Source: Jiangella endophytica
GTDB lineage: Bacteria > Actinomycetota > Actinomycetes > Jiangellales > Jiangellaceae
Direction: 5' to 3'
NCBI RefSeq assembly: GCF_003427025.1
Contig: NZ_QVAI01000001.1
Span: 558,001-622,000 of the forward strand
DNA: 64,000 nucleotides
Shown: one piece after another, positions 48,695 to 55,996 of the stretch
Layout: each line of letters begins with the position of its first letter
Position numbering within the stretch: the stretch's first letter is position 1
Translations under genes and position numbers: made by a program
Notes under the pieces: generated by a model
The model's database searches: none
Told to the model about the DNA's origin: nothing
What the model saw: the letters and a program-made list of their open reading frames with translations, nothing else

Positions 48695-49864
48695 TCAGAA
48701 CTTCGCGGTGGCTTTGAGGAGTTGGCGGGCCATGACGATGCGCTGGATCTGGTTGGTGCCTTCGTAGATCTGGGTGATTTTGGCGTCGCGCATCATGCGT
48801 TCGACGGGGTAGTCGCGGGTGTAGCCGGAGCCGCCGAACAGTTGCACCGCGTCGGTCGTCACGGCCATGGCGGTGTCGGAGGCGAAGCATTTGGCGGCGG
48901 CGCCGAGGAAGCCGAGGGTGGGTTCGTCGCGTTCGGAGGCGGCGGCCGCGCGGTAGACGAGGTGGCGGGCGGCTTCGGTTTTCATGGCCATGTCGGCGAG
49001 CATGAACTGGACGCCTTGGAAGTCGGCGATGGGGCGGCCGAACTGCTGGCGTTCCTGGACGTAGGTGGTCGCGGCGGCGACGGCGCCGGCGGCGATGCCG
49101 ACGGCTTGGGCGCCGATGGTGACGCGGGTGTGGTCGAGGGTGCGCAGCGCGATCTTCAGGCCCTGGCCGAGGTCGCCGACGACGCGGTCGGCGGGGATCC
49201 AGCACTGGTCGAACAGCAGCTCGCGGGTGGGGGAGCCTTTGATGCCGAGCTTGCGTTCGGGTGTGCCGTAGGTGAAGCCGTCGTCGGTGGCTTCGACGAC
49301 GAAGGCGGTGATGCCGCGGGAGCCGGCGGTGGGGTCGGTGACGGCCATGACGGTGTAGTACTGGGAGACGCCGGCGTTGGTGATCCATGATTTCTGGCCG
49401 GACAGCCGGAAACCGTCGCCGTCGGGGACGGCGCGGGTCTGCATGGACGCGGTGTCGGAGCCGGCCTCGCGCTCGGACAGCCCGTAGGAGAACATCGCCT
49501 GCCCGGCGGCGACGGGCGGCAGGTACTTCTCCTTCACCGAGGGGGAGGCGGCGAGCAGCAGCGGCATCGTGCCCAGCTTGTTGACCGCGGGGATGAGCGA
49601 CGTCGACGCGCAGGCGCGGGCGACCTCTTCGATGACGATGCAGGTGGCCAGCGCGTCGGCGCCGGCACCGCCGTACTCCTCGGGGATGTGCGGCGCGTGG
49701 AAGTCGGCCGAGCGCAGCGCGTCGTACGAGGCCTGCGGGAACGTGGCGGTCTCGTCGGCCTCGGCGGCGTGCGGCGCCACCTTGTCGGTGCACAACTCGC
49801 GCACCGCGGACCGGATCGCCTCGTGCTCGTCGCTGAGCCGGTACAGGTCGAAGTCGGCGTCCAT
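48695..49864 (-). CDS. Acyl-CoA dehydrogenase
   Basis: A 389-residue flavoenzyme. The FAD/substrate signatures [14 protein letters not shown] and [18 protein letters not shown], the central [17 protein letters not shown] and the catalytic-base region [11 protein letters not shown] (Glu) are all present. It performs alpha,beta-dehydrogenation of an acyl-CoA in fatty-acid or branched-chain amino-acid breakdown, passing electrons to ETF. TAGCAT (49871-49876, minus strand) lies 6 nt before the ATG and is covered by the palindrome CTACTCGCGAGTAG, so it is probably repressed by a TetR-type protein. Confidence 0.93.
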   Translation of the reverse strand: MDADFDLYRLSDEHEAIRSAVRELCTDKVAPHAAEADETATFPQASYDALRSADFHAPHIPEEYGGAGADALATCIVIEEVARACASTSLIPAVNKLGTMPLLLAASPSVKEKYLPPVAAGQAMFSYGLSEREAGSDTASMQTRAVPDGDGFRLSGQKSWITNAGVSQYYTVMAVTDPTAGSRGITAFVVEATDDGFTYGTPERKLGIKGSPTRELLFDQCWIPADRVVGDLGQGLKIALRTLDHTRVTIGAQAVGIAAGAVAAATTYVQERQQFGRPIADFQGVQFMLADMAMKTEAARHLVYRAAAASERDEPTLGFLGAAAKCFASDTAMAVTTDAVQLFGGSGYTRDYPVERMMRDAKITQIYEGTNQIQRIVMARQLLKATAKF

Positions 49865-49873
49865 GCACCGATG

Positions 49874-49887
49874 CTACTCGCGAGTAG
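49874..49887. promoter_or_regulatory. Operator palindrome at acyl-CoA dehydrogenase promoter
   Basis: CTACTCGCGAGTAG is a perfect 14-bp palindrome that overlaps the leaderless -10 element of the acyl-CoA dehydrogenase gene. Location and symmetry indicate a repressor site. Confidence 0.6.
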
Positions 49888-49978
49888 GGTCGTTGTCGCA
49901 AGTGCGGCATGGCGGCTCCGCCCGCTGACTTGTACCCTCGACGCGTCCGACGTTCGGCCTCACGGGTGGGAACTGATC

Positions 49979-51295
49979 GTGTCCATGCGCATCTCCGTCA
50001 TCGGCAACGGATATCTGGGTGCCGTCCACGCCGCCGGCATGGCCGAGCTCGGCTACACCGTCGTCGGCATCGACGTCGACGAAGAGAAGGTGGCGGCCCT
50101 CGCCCGCGGCGAGGCCCCGATCTACGAGCCCGGCCTGGACGACCTGCTGGTCAAGCACCTGGGCAACGGCCGGTTGACGTTCACCACCGACTTCGCCGCG
50201 GCCGCCGGCGCCGACGTCCACTTCGTGTGCGTCGGCACCCCGCAGCGCCGCGACGGTCTGGCCGCCGACATGCGCTACGTCGAGGCGGCCATCGACTCCC
50301 TCGCGCCGCACCTCGACAGCGAGTGCCTGGTCGTGGGGAAGTCGACGGTGCCGGTCGGCACCGCCACGGCGCTGGCCGACCGGCTGGCCAAGACGGCGCC
50401 CGTGGGGGCCGGCGCCGAGCTCGCGTGGAACCCCGAGTTCCTGCGCGAGGGGTTCGCCGTCGAGGACACCCTGCACCCGGACCGCCTGGTGTTCGGCGTG
50501 ACGTCCGGCGACGCCGAGCGGACGCTGCGCGAGGTCTACGCGAGCACCATCGCCGACGGCACGCCGGTCATCGTCACCGACCTCCCCACGGCGGAGCTGG
50601 TGAAGGTGTCCGCGAACGCCTTCCTGGCGACGAAGATCTCCTTCATCAACGCGATGGCCGAGATCGCCGAGGTCGCCGGCGCCGACGTCACCAAGCTGGC
50701 CGACGCCATCGGGCACGACGCCCGCATCGGCCGCAAGTTCCTCAACGCCGGCATCGGCTTCGGCGGCGGCTGCCTGCCGAAGGACATCCGCGCCTTCATG
50801 GCTCGCGCCGGTGAGCTGGGCGCGTCGCAGTCGCTGGCGTTCCTCGCCGAGATCGACGCCATCAACCTGCGGCGCCGGCAGTACGTCGTCGACCTCACCC
50901 GCGACCTCGTCGGCGGCAGCGTCGCCAACCGCCGCATCGCGGTGCTGGGCGCGGCCTTCAAGCCGCAGTCCGACGACGTCCGCGACTCGCCCGCGCTGAA
51001 CATCGCCGGCCAGCTGCACCTGCAGGGCGCCCGGGTGTCGGTGTACGACCCGAAGGCCGCGGCCAACGCGCGCAAGGTCTTCCCGACGCTCCCGTACGCC
51101 GAGTCCGCCCTCGAGGCGTGCCGCGACGCCAGCGTCGTCCTGCACCTCACCGAGTGGCCGGAGTTCCGCGAGCTCGACCCCGCCGAGCTGGCCGGCATCG
51201 TCGCGACCCCGGTGGTCGTCGACGGCCGCAACTGCCTCGACGCCGACGCCTGGCGGGCGGCGGGCTGGACCTACCGCGGGCTCGGCCGCCCCTGA
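49979..51295 (+). CDS. ugd: UDP-glucose 6-dehydrogenase
   Basis: A 438-residue UDP-sugar dehydrogenase. The N-terminal NAD-binding loop is ISVIGNGYLGAVHAAGMAELG; FLREGFAVED and the catalytic Cys segment GFGGGCLPKD follow, and the C-terminal UDP-binding domain starts near IAVLGAAFKPQSDDVRDSPA. It oxidises UDP-glucose to UDP-glucuronate for envelope polysaccharides. GTG 49979 is chosen over ATG 49985 for its spacing from GTGGGA. TACCCT (49932-49937) is a possible -10. Its 3' end overlaps the convergent FkbM methyltransferase gene by 25 bases. Confidence 0.93.
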   Translation: MSMRISVIGNGYLGAVHAAGMAELGYTVVGIDVDEEKVAALARGEAPIYEPGLDDLLVKHLGNGRLTFTTDFAAAAGADVHFVCVGTPQRRDGLAADMRYVEAAIDSLAPHLDSECLVVGKSTVPVGTATALADRLAKTAPVGAGAELAWNPEFLREGFAVEDTLHPDRLVFGVTSGDAERTLREVYASTIADGTPVIVTDLPTAELVKVSANAFLATKISFINAMAEIAEVAGADVTKLADAIGHDARIGRKFLNAGIGFGGGCLPKDIRAFMARAGELGASQSLAFLAEIDAINLRRRQYVVDLTRDLVGGSVANRRIAVLGAAFKPQSDDVRDSPALNIAGQLHLQGARVSVYDPKAAANARKVFPTLPYAESALEACRDASVVLHLTEWPEFRELDPAELAGIVATPVVVDGRNCLDADAWRAAGWTYRGLGRP

Positions 51296-52692
51296 CCACC
51301 GCCGGGTGACGGGGTCGCGGCCAGCGCCGCGGCCCATGCCGTCGCCGCGGCCAGCAGCGGCCGTCCCAGCGGGGCGGGCGCGAACAGATAGTTGAGGTGC
51401 GCGTAGGCCGGGTCGCCCCGGACGACGTCGCGTGCGGGCGGCGGGATCGCGCCGTCGAGTTGGTGGAAGCGGTAGCCGAGCCCGCCCATCAGCCCGGTCA
51501 GCACCCGCTCCGGCGCCCGGCCCGCCAGCACCTCGCAGATGATCCACGGCCGGTGCCGGGCCAGTACCTCGCGGGCGCCGCTCAGGACCAGGTGCTCCGT
51601 CGTCTCGGTGTCGACCTTCACCACCGCCGGCACCGAGCCGGTGCGCCGCGCATACCGGTCCAGCGGCTCCACCAGCACGTCGAGCTGCCGCTTGGAGGCG
51701 CGGAAGCCGCGGGCGAGCGAGTTCGACGAGTCGCTGACCTCCGACAGGTAGAGCGTCGCGGTCTCGGCGGCGGCACCGGCCGCCAGTTGCTCGAGCCGGT
51801 AACCGAGGCCATTGCCGGCGGCCAGCCGCCGAGCCCACGCGGCGAGGTCCGGCGTCGGCTCGAACGCGACCACCTCGCGCGACGAGTACGCACGAGCCAG
51901 CAGCGCGTAGACGCCGATGTTCGCACCGACGTCCCAGACGGCGCCCGCGGGCGCGACGTCGCACAGCGCCAGGAACCAGGGCAGCGTCGACGCCTCGTAC
52001 CGGCCGATGCCACCGTCGCGCAGGTCGCGCGCGACGACCGACGACGAGGGCAAGTCGACGTGCAGGGCCGCGGCTCGCGGCCGGGTGTCCGGCGGGACGG
52101 GCATCGGGAGGTCGAACTCCAGCCACGCCCGGCCGGTCCGGGCCGCGGCCCCGGGACGGCGGTGGGCCCGCCAGGCGGCGCGGAGCAACCCGGCCGACCG
52201 GCGTGCGTTGCGGACCGGCTGCCTGACCAGCTCGGCGGCGGCCCGTCCGACGAGGCCGCTCGCGGAGCCGCGGGCCGCCTCTGCCGCGGCCAGGGCCTGC
52301 GCGGCCGACTCGTACCGCGTCGCCAGGGCGCCGAACGCCGCGCGGGCGCGCACCCAGTCGGGTCCGCCGTCGGCGGTGACCGCTCGGAGGTTCGCACCGG
52401 GCAACCCGGCGGTGCCGGCGGCGGCGCGCCGCAGCGACAGCCCGCCGGCCATCCCGAGGCTGCCGCCGTCGTCGAGGTACACGGCGTGCAGCAGCTCGAA
52501 CCCGCGCTCGCCCAGGGCGACGGCGAGGTCGCGGGCGACGGGCTCGGCCGGCAGCGCGTCGATCAGCAGCACGACCTGCCCGCCGGCCGGCACGTCGTCC
52601 AGCCACGCGAGGTCGAGCGGCGCGTCCGTGCGCACCTGCTCCACCCGCACAGCGTCGGGCGACTGCGCGGCGAGTAGATCGCGCAGTCGCAT
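51271..52692 (-). CDS. FkbM-family methyltransferase
   Basis: A 473-residue protein. Residues about 1-200 are Ala/Arg-rich, with a possible Rossmann-like start (VVLLIDALPAEP), not assigned. The C-terminal ~220 residues are an FkbM-type SAM-dependent methyltransferase: AVWDVGANIGVYALLARAYSSREVVAFEPTPD is motif I with the acidic residue, then VVKVDTETTEHLVLSGAREVLARHRPWIICEVL. Such enzymes O-methylate sugars of surface glycans. It follows the LCP gene by 14 bases on the same strand, suggesting a two-gene unit. Convergent overlap with ugd is 25 bases. Confidence 0.8.
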   Translation of the reverse strand: MRLRDLLAAQSPDAVRVEQVRTDAPLDLAWLDDVPAGGQVVLLIDALPAEPVARDLAVALGERGFELLHAVYLDDGGSLGMAGGLSLRRAAAGTAGLPGANLRAVTADGGPDWVRARAAFGALATRYESAAQALAAAEAARGSASGLVGRAAAELVRQPVRNARRSAGLLRAAWRAHRRPGAAARTGRAWLEFDLPMPVPPDTRPRAAALHVDLPSSSVVARDLRDGGIGRYEASTLPWFLALCDVAPAGAVWDVGANIGVYALLARAYSSREVVAFEPTPDLAAWARRLAAGNGLGYRLEQLAAGAAAETATLYLSEVSDSSNSLARGFRASKRQLDVLVEPLDRYARRTGSVPAVVKVDTETTEHLVLSGAREVLARHRPWIICEVLAGRAPERVLTGLMGGLGYRFHQLDGAIPPPARDVVRGDPAYAHLNYLFAPAPLGRPLLAAATAWAAALAATPSPGGGQGRPSPR

Positions 52693-52706
52693 CGCCGGCC
52701 GCCTCG

Positions 52707-53978
52707 CTAGGGTTGGGCGTCGAGCACCGACTGCGGGATGTCGGCGCCGTTCTGCAGCGCCGTCCACAACTCGCCGGCCAGCTCGGGATCCCAGCTGACG
52801 GTGTTGCCGACGCGGCCGAGCGGGACGGTGATGGTGTCGCCGGAGCCGCCGGAGACCGAGCCCATGCCGCGGGCGAACGCGAACATGTCCATGGGGCCGG
52901 TGTTCTCGTCCAGCACCAGCGCGTCGCCGCCGGCCAGGGCCGTGCGGGTGAGCTCGATCGGGTTGACCAGGGTGCCCGGCGACGTCGCCTTGTCGGCGAT
53001 GGCGGAGATGAGCTCGCGCTGCCGCTGCACCCGGCCGATGTCGGCCGTGGGGTCGAAGTAGCGGGCGCGGGCGTAGCCGAGCGCGTTCGTGCCGTTCAGC
53101 GTCTGGCAGCCGGCCGGGAGGTCGATGTGGGCCTTGTCGTCCTGGATGGCTTCGTCGAGGCACATCTCGACGCCGCCGAGGGCGTCGACGATGCCGGCGA
53201 AGCCACCGAAGCCGATCTGCACGTAGTCGTCGATGGCGACGCCCGTGGCCCCCTCGATCGTTTCGACCAGCAGCGGGGCGCCGCCGAACGCGAACGCGGC
53301 GTTGATGCGGTTCTCGCCGTGGCCGGGGATGTCGACGACAGAGTCGCGCGGGATGCTGATCAGCGAGTTGCGCCCGCCGCCGCCGGGGACGCTCAGCAGC
53401 ATGATGGTGTCAGTGCGCTGGCCCTCGACGCTGCCGGTGCCCAGCTCGCTCTGCTCCTCGGCGGAGAGGTCTTCACGGCTGTCGGATCCGACCAGCAGGA
53501 ACACCCGGCCCTCGGAGACCGCCGAGCCGTGGTCGGACGGGATGGCGTCGACCTTCTCGATGCGCCCCCAGACGTACCAGAGGAGCACACCGAGCGCGAC
53601 GAGCACGACCAGCCAGAACGCCAGGAACCAGCGCAGGAAGCGGACGAAGCCGGAGCGCTTCTTCTTCGGCCGGCCCGGCGGCTCGGCTCCCTCGCGGCGA
53701 CGACGGGTCGGTGGCGGCGGCGACGCGGGCGGTGCGCCGGCGCCGTCGGTGTCGGCCCGGCCGTAGGGCTCGGCAGGCATGACGCTGGTGCCGCCCGGGG
53801 CTGCCGCGGCCTGCGCCGGCGCCGGTACGGCCTCACTCTCGTGCGGGCTGTGTGCCACGCCGCCGCGATAGGAGACGCCCGGGACCTGGCCGGCCTGGTA
53901 CGCGGTGACCTTGACCTCGGTCCCGCGTCCGCCGTCCGCCCCGTACGCCGCCATTCCTGCCTCGCCGTCTGGTCGCAT
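52707..53978 (-). CDS. LytR-CpsA-Psr (LCP) family glycopolymer ligase
   Basis: A 423-residue membrane-anchored LCP protein. The N-terminal ~110 residues are cytoplasmic, Pro/Arg-rich; one membrane span follows (WFLAFWLVVLVALGVLLWYV). The outside LCP domain has FLLVGSDSRED, RTDTIMLLSV, ISIPRDSVVDIPGHGENRINAAFAFGG and YARARYFDPTADIGRVQRQREL, with the Arg/Asp set that binds the polyprenyl diphosphate. It transfers glycopolymers from lipid carrier to peptidoglycan. ATG 53978 has TATGGT (53987-53992, minus strand) 8 nt upstream; GTG 53981 is an alternative. Confidence 0.92.
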   Translation of the reverse strand: MRPDGEAGMAAYGADGGRGTEVKVTAYQAGQVPGVSYRGGVAHSPHESEAVPAPAQAAAAPGGTSVMPAEPYGRADTDGAGAPPASPPPPTRRRREGAEPPGRPKKKRSGFVRFLRWFLAFWLVVLVALGVLLWYVWGRIEKVDAIPSDHGSAVSEGRVFLLVGSDSREDLSAEEQSELGTGSVEGQRTDTIMLLSVPGGGGRNSLISIPRDSVVDIPGHGENRINAAFAFGGAPLLVETIEGATGVAIDDYVQIGFGGFAGIVDALGGVEMCLDEAIQDDKAHIDLPAGCQTLNGTNALGYARARYFDPTADIGRVQRQRELISAIADKATSPGTLVNPIELTRTALAGGDALVLDENTGPMDMFAFARGMGSVSGGSGDTITVPLGRVGNTVSWDPELAGELWTALQNGADIPQSVLDAQP

Positions 53979-54031
53979 CACGCTCGACCATACCTTCGCC
54001 GGACGGCTCTGTAACCTGCCGATCTCGTCGC

Positions 54032-54838
54032 TCAGCCCTGCAGAACGACGGCGTCGCCGGCGCGCAGGCCGAACTCCGCGGCCGCCGAGCCGCCGTTCAC
54101 GACCAGCTCCAGCAGGCCCGGCCCGGAGCTGCCGGTGACCACCGCGGCAGTGCCGACGGGCACGTCGGAGAGCCGGCGGCGGTAGGGCACCTTCGTGGGC
54201 CCCACGGCGACCCGGTCGCCTTCCACGACGCCCAGGTCGGCGGCGGTGCAGGTGAGCTTGCAGTTGCCGAAGTTGTCGACCAGCGCGACGTGGACGGCGT
54301 CCGGCCGGTCCGGAGCCGGGAGCTCGACCGCCGTGAACGGCACCGGCCGGTCGTCGAGCACCCACTTCGCCAGCAGCGGCAGGTACCAGAGGCTGCGGAA
54401 CTGGGTGGCCGCGACGTCGACGGCGTCCGGCTCGCCGATCGCGGCCCACTCGGCCGCCGCCAGCACCGTCCGCGCGTCCGTCACCGAGACCGACGTCACG
54501 CCGAGATGGCGGCGCACCGGCTCCAGCAGCACCGGGTCGTACGTCGTGAACACGGTGTGCCGGCCGTGCCGGAACCAGCCGAACGGCGCGCCGTTGGGCC
54601 ACCGGCCGTCCCGCGGCGCCACGTTGACCAGCGTGGCCGTCGCGAACCCGTCCTCGCCGAGCAGCCGCGTCGACAGCAGCACGTCCAGCAGCGTCAGCCC
54701 GGCCGCCTCGACCGGCGCCGGGCCGTCCAGCGGCAGCAGCACCGGCGACCGTCCGAACAGCGCCGCCATGCGAGTGGCCAGCCGGGCCCGCGCGTTGGTG
54801 TCCGAACAGTCGGTGAGGTAGGTGATCGGCGGATACAT
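54032..54838 (-). CDS. SAM hydroxide adenosyltransferase (DUF62) family protein
   Basis: A 268-residue two-domain protein. The N-terminal part ITYLTDCSDTNARARLATRMAALFG, then LVNVAPRDG, and the C-terminal beta-barrel strands VHVALVDNFGNCKLT and LELVVNGGSAAAEFGL match the family that converts S-adenosylmethionine and water to adenosine and methionine, and includes the fluorinase/chlorinase enzymes. The usual TTDFG opening reads LTDCSD, a variant. No halogenase-specific loop was recognised. Upstream lies a leader with a Met-rich 21-codon frame, alternative hairpins and a terminator, so expression is probably attenuated. ATG 54838 with GAGAGGA upstream. Confidence 0.8.
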   Translation of the reverse strand: MYPPITYLTDCSDTNARARLATRMAALFGRSPVLLPLDGPAPVEAAGLTLLDVLLSTRLLGEDGFATATLVNVAPRDGRWPNGAPFGWFRHGRHTVFTTYDPVLLEPVRRHLGVTSVSVTDARTVLAAAEWAAIGEPDAVDVAATQFRSLWYLPLLAKWVLDDRPVPFTAVELPAPDRPDAVHVALVDNFGNCKLTCTAADLGVVEGDRVAVGPTKVPYRRRLSDVPVGTAAVVTGSSGPGLLELVVNGGSAAAEFGLRAGDAVVLQG

Positions 54839-54884
54839 GGTTCCTCTCGGGGCCGGGTGCGGGCAGTGACGTCGTGGGCACGAC

Positions 54885-54914
54885 AAAAAGGGCCCCCGCG
54901 GAGTGCGGGAGCCC
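54885..54914 (-). terminator. Leader terminator of the SAM-hydrolase-family gene
   Basis: On the minus strand GGGCTCCCGC (54914-54905) pairs with GCGGGGGCCC (54899-54890), with one mismatch, and is followed by TTTTT (54889-54885). This is an intrinsic terminator placed between the leader frame (stop 54940) and the gene (start 54838), not at a gene end. Confidence 0.75.
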
Positions 54915-54973
54915 GGTGAGCTGACGAAAAGGGGACGCGTCAGGTCAGCATGGATCGGCCGCACCTGGGGTGC
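54902..54973 (-). promoter_or_regulatory. Alternative hairpins of the leader attenuator
   Basis: On the minus strand GCACC (54973-54969) and GGTGC (54965-54961) form hairpin 1 inside the leader frame. The 3' arm with its next bases, GTGCGG (54964-54959), can instead pair with CCGCAC (54908-54903). That segment is part of the 5' arm and loop of the terminator, so hairpin 1 favours termination, and the alternative pairing prevents it. Confidence 0.6.
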
Positions 54974-55005
54974 AGCATTCGCATCATGGCCTGGCCGTGC
55001 GTCAC
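54940..55005 (-). CDS. Met-rich 21-residue leader peptide
   Basis: GTG at 55005 starts a 21-codon frame ending in TGA at 54942-54940. TAGCGT lies 7 nt upstream of the GTG, so translation would be leaderless. Met occurs at positions 1, 7, 8, 10 and 19, with the run MMRML at 7-11; the first three internal Met codons stand just before hairpin 1. A ribosome waiting at codon 10 would cover the 5' arm of that hairpin. This is the design of amino-acid attenuators (trp, ilv, leu leaders), here with methionine as the probable signal. Confidence 0.6.
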   Translation of the reverse strand: MTHGQAMMRMLHPRCGRSMLT

Positions 55006-55012
55006 GGCGACG

Positions 55013-55042
55013 ACGCTATCGGCGCCCGTTCGCGGCGGTCAA
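55013..55042 (-). promoter_or_regulatory. Promoter of the leader peptide and SAM-hydrolase-family gene
   Basis: On the minus strand TTGACC (55042-55037) and TAGCGT (55018-55013) are separated by 18 nt. The predicted transcription start falls at the GTG of the leader frame. The divergent thioesterase promoter (TACGCT, 55068-55073) is 26 bases away. Confidence 0.65.
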
Positions 55043-55079
55043 GCGGATCGGTGCCGGCCGCGCGGCCTACGCTGGCCGC

Positions 55080-55592
55080 ATGAGTCCAGAGGGCCGGCCT
55101 GCCTCGGCCGCGCAGACCAGCCTGTCGCGCATCATGACCGCGCTCGACACCAACCTGCTCGGCACGGTGCACGGCGGCGTCATCATGAAACTGGTCGACG
55201 ACGTCGCCGGCGCGGTCGCGCAGCGGCACTCCGGCGGCCCGGCCGTCACGGCGTCGATGGACGAGATGACGTTCCTCGAGCCGGTGCACGTCGGCAACCT
55301 CGTGCACGCGCACGCGAAGGTGAACTGGACCGGCCGGACGTCGATGGAGGTCGGCGTGCGGGTGGTCGCCGAGCCGTGGAACGAGGTCCGCCCGGCCACG
55401 GCGGTGGCCACCGCCTATCTCGTGTTCGTCGCGCTCGGGCCGGACGGCTCGCCGCGCGAGGTGCCGCCGGTGCTCCCCGAGACCGACGAGGACCGCCGCC
55501 GGTTCGCCGAGGCCGAGATCCGGCGCACTCACCGGCTGGCCCGGCGCCAGGCGATCCTGCGTTCCCGCGAACAGGGTCACGCCGCGGTCTGA
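55080..55592 (+). CDS. Hotdog-fold acyl-CoA thioesterase
   Basis: A 170-residue single hotdog-domain protein of the YciA/BFIT acyl-CoA hydrolase group. LLGTVHGGVIMKLVDDVAGAVAQRH contains the substrate-pocket HGG and the Asp region; SMDEMTFLEPVHVGNLVHAHAKVNWTGRTSMEVGVRV completes the fold (cited in parts). It would hydrolyse acyl-CoA esters in the cytoplasm. ATG 55080 has TACGCT 6 nt upstream, a leaderless-type start, and is preferred over the longer open frame from 54903, which covers the divergent leader. Confidence 0.87.
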   Translation: MSPEGRPASAAQTSLSRIMTALDTNLLGTVHGGVIMKLVDDVAGAVAQRHSGGPAVTASMDEMTFLEPVHVGNLVHAHAKVNWTGRTSMEVGVRVVAEPWNEVRPATAVATAYLVFVALGPDGSPREVPPVLPETDEDRRRFAEAEIRRTHRLARRQAILRSREQGHAAV

Positions 55593-55610
55593 CGTCCGGC
55601 CGCCGCCCGT

Positions 55611-55708
55611 GTGCCCCGGGTCCGGCTCGCGCGCCGTCCGCTGGCCCGGGTCCGGCCGCCGGCCGCGTGCCCAGGGTCCGGCCGCCGGCCGCGTGCCCGG
55701 GGTCCGGC
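55611..55708. repeat. GC-rich tandem repeat, unit about 25-26 bp
   Basis: Units beginning GCCCRGGGTCCGGC occur at 55644-55668, 55669-55694 and, partly, 55695-55708; a diverged copy starts at 55611. The complete units share GGTCCGGCCGCCGGCCGCGT. Copy number is low and there is no spacer variation, so this is not CRISPR. Confidence 0.6.
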
Positions 55709-55731
55709 GTCGTCCAGCCCCGGTCATCACG

Positions 55732-55767
55732 AGGCCTTCTCCCGCTCCACCAGGCATGCATGCCTCG
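55732..55767. repeat. 36-bp dispersed repeat, copy 1 (AGGCATGCATGCCT core)
   Basis: A 36-base segment ending CCACCAGGCATGCATGCCTCG. The same segment occurs at 63150-63185 with 3 mismatches. The core AGGCATGCATGCCT (55752-55765) is a perfect palindrome. Both copies lie in non-coding DNA. Confidence 0.65.
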
Positions 55768-55996
55768 TCAAGCGGGGAGAACCCTCCTTCACGTGATCAT
55801 TTGCGGGTGGTGCCGCGCGGGCGAATTGGGGCAATAGCGGGGGATGTCCCGGTAAGGGCTAGTCGTGTGACTGATGTGACAGAAGAGGCGCTTGGGCTCG
55901 GCGTGCCGCCCGTGAAATCGACTCGGCCTGTGGTGATACTGGCGAAGCGGTGAGCACGGGGGCTCGCCGGCACGTCCGGTTCGATGGGGGAAGTGC

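Larger units (their letters stand above)
55593..55996. other. Repeat-bearing intergenic region
   Basis: A 404-base gap between thioesterase and LCP genes. It carries a GC-rich tandem array (55611-55708), a 36-bp dispersed repeat with a 14-bp palindrome (55732-55767), and, near 55936-55996, sequence leading to the GGGGGAAG Shine-Dalgarno of the LCP gene. No gene is supported. Confidence 0.5.

Noticed and set aside
54032-54838. A fluorinase or chlorinase
   Set aside because: It has only general family features; the halogenase-specific loop was not recognised and no organohalogen pathway genes are nearby.
55611-55708. GC-rich tandem units as a CRISPR array
   Set aside because: Units abut without spacers, copy number is about three, and no cas gene is in the window.
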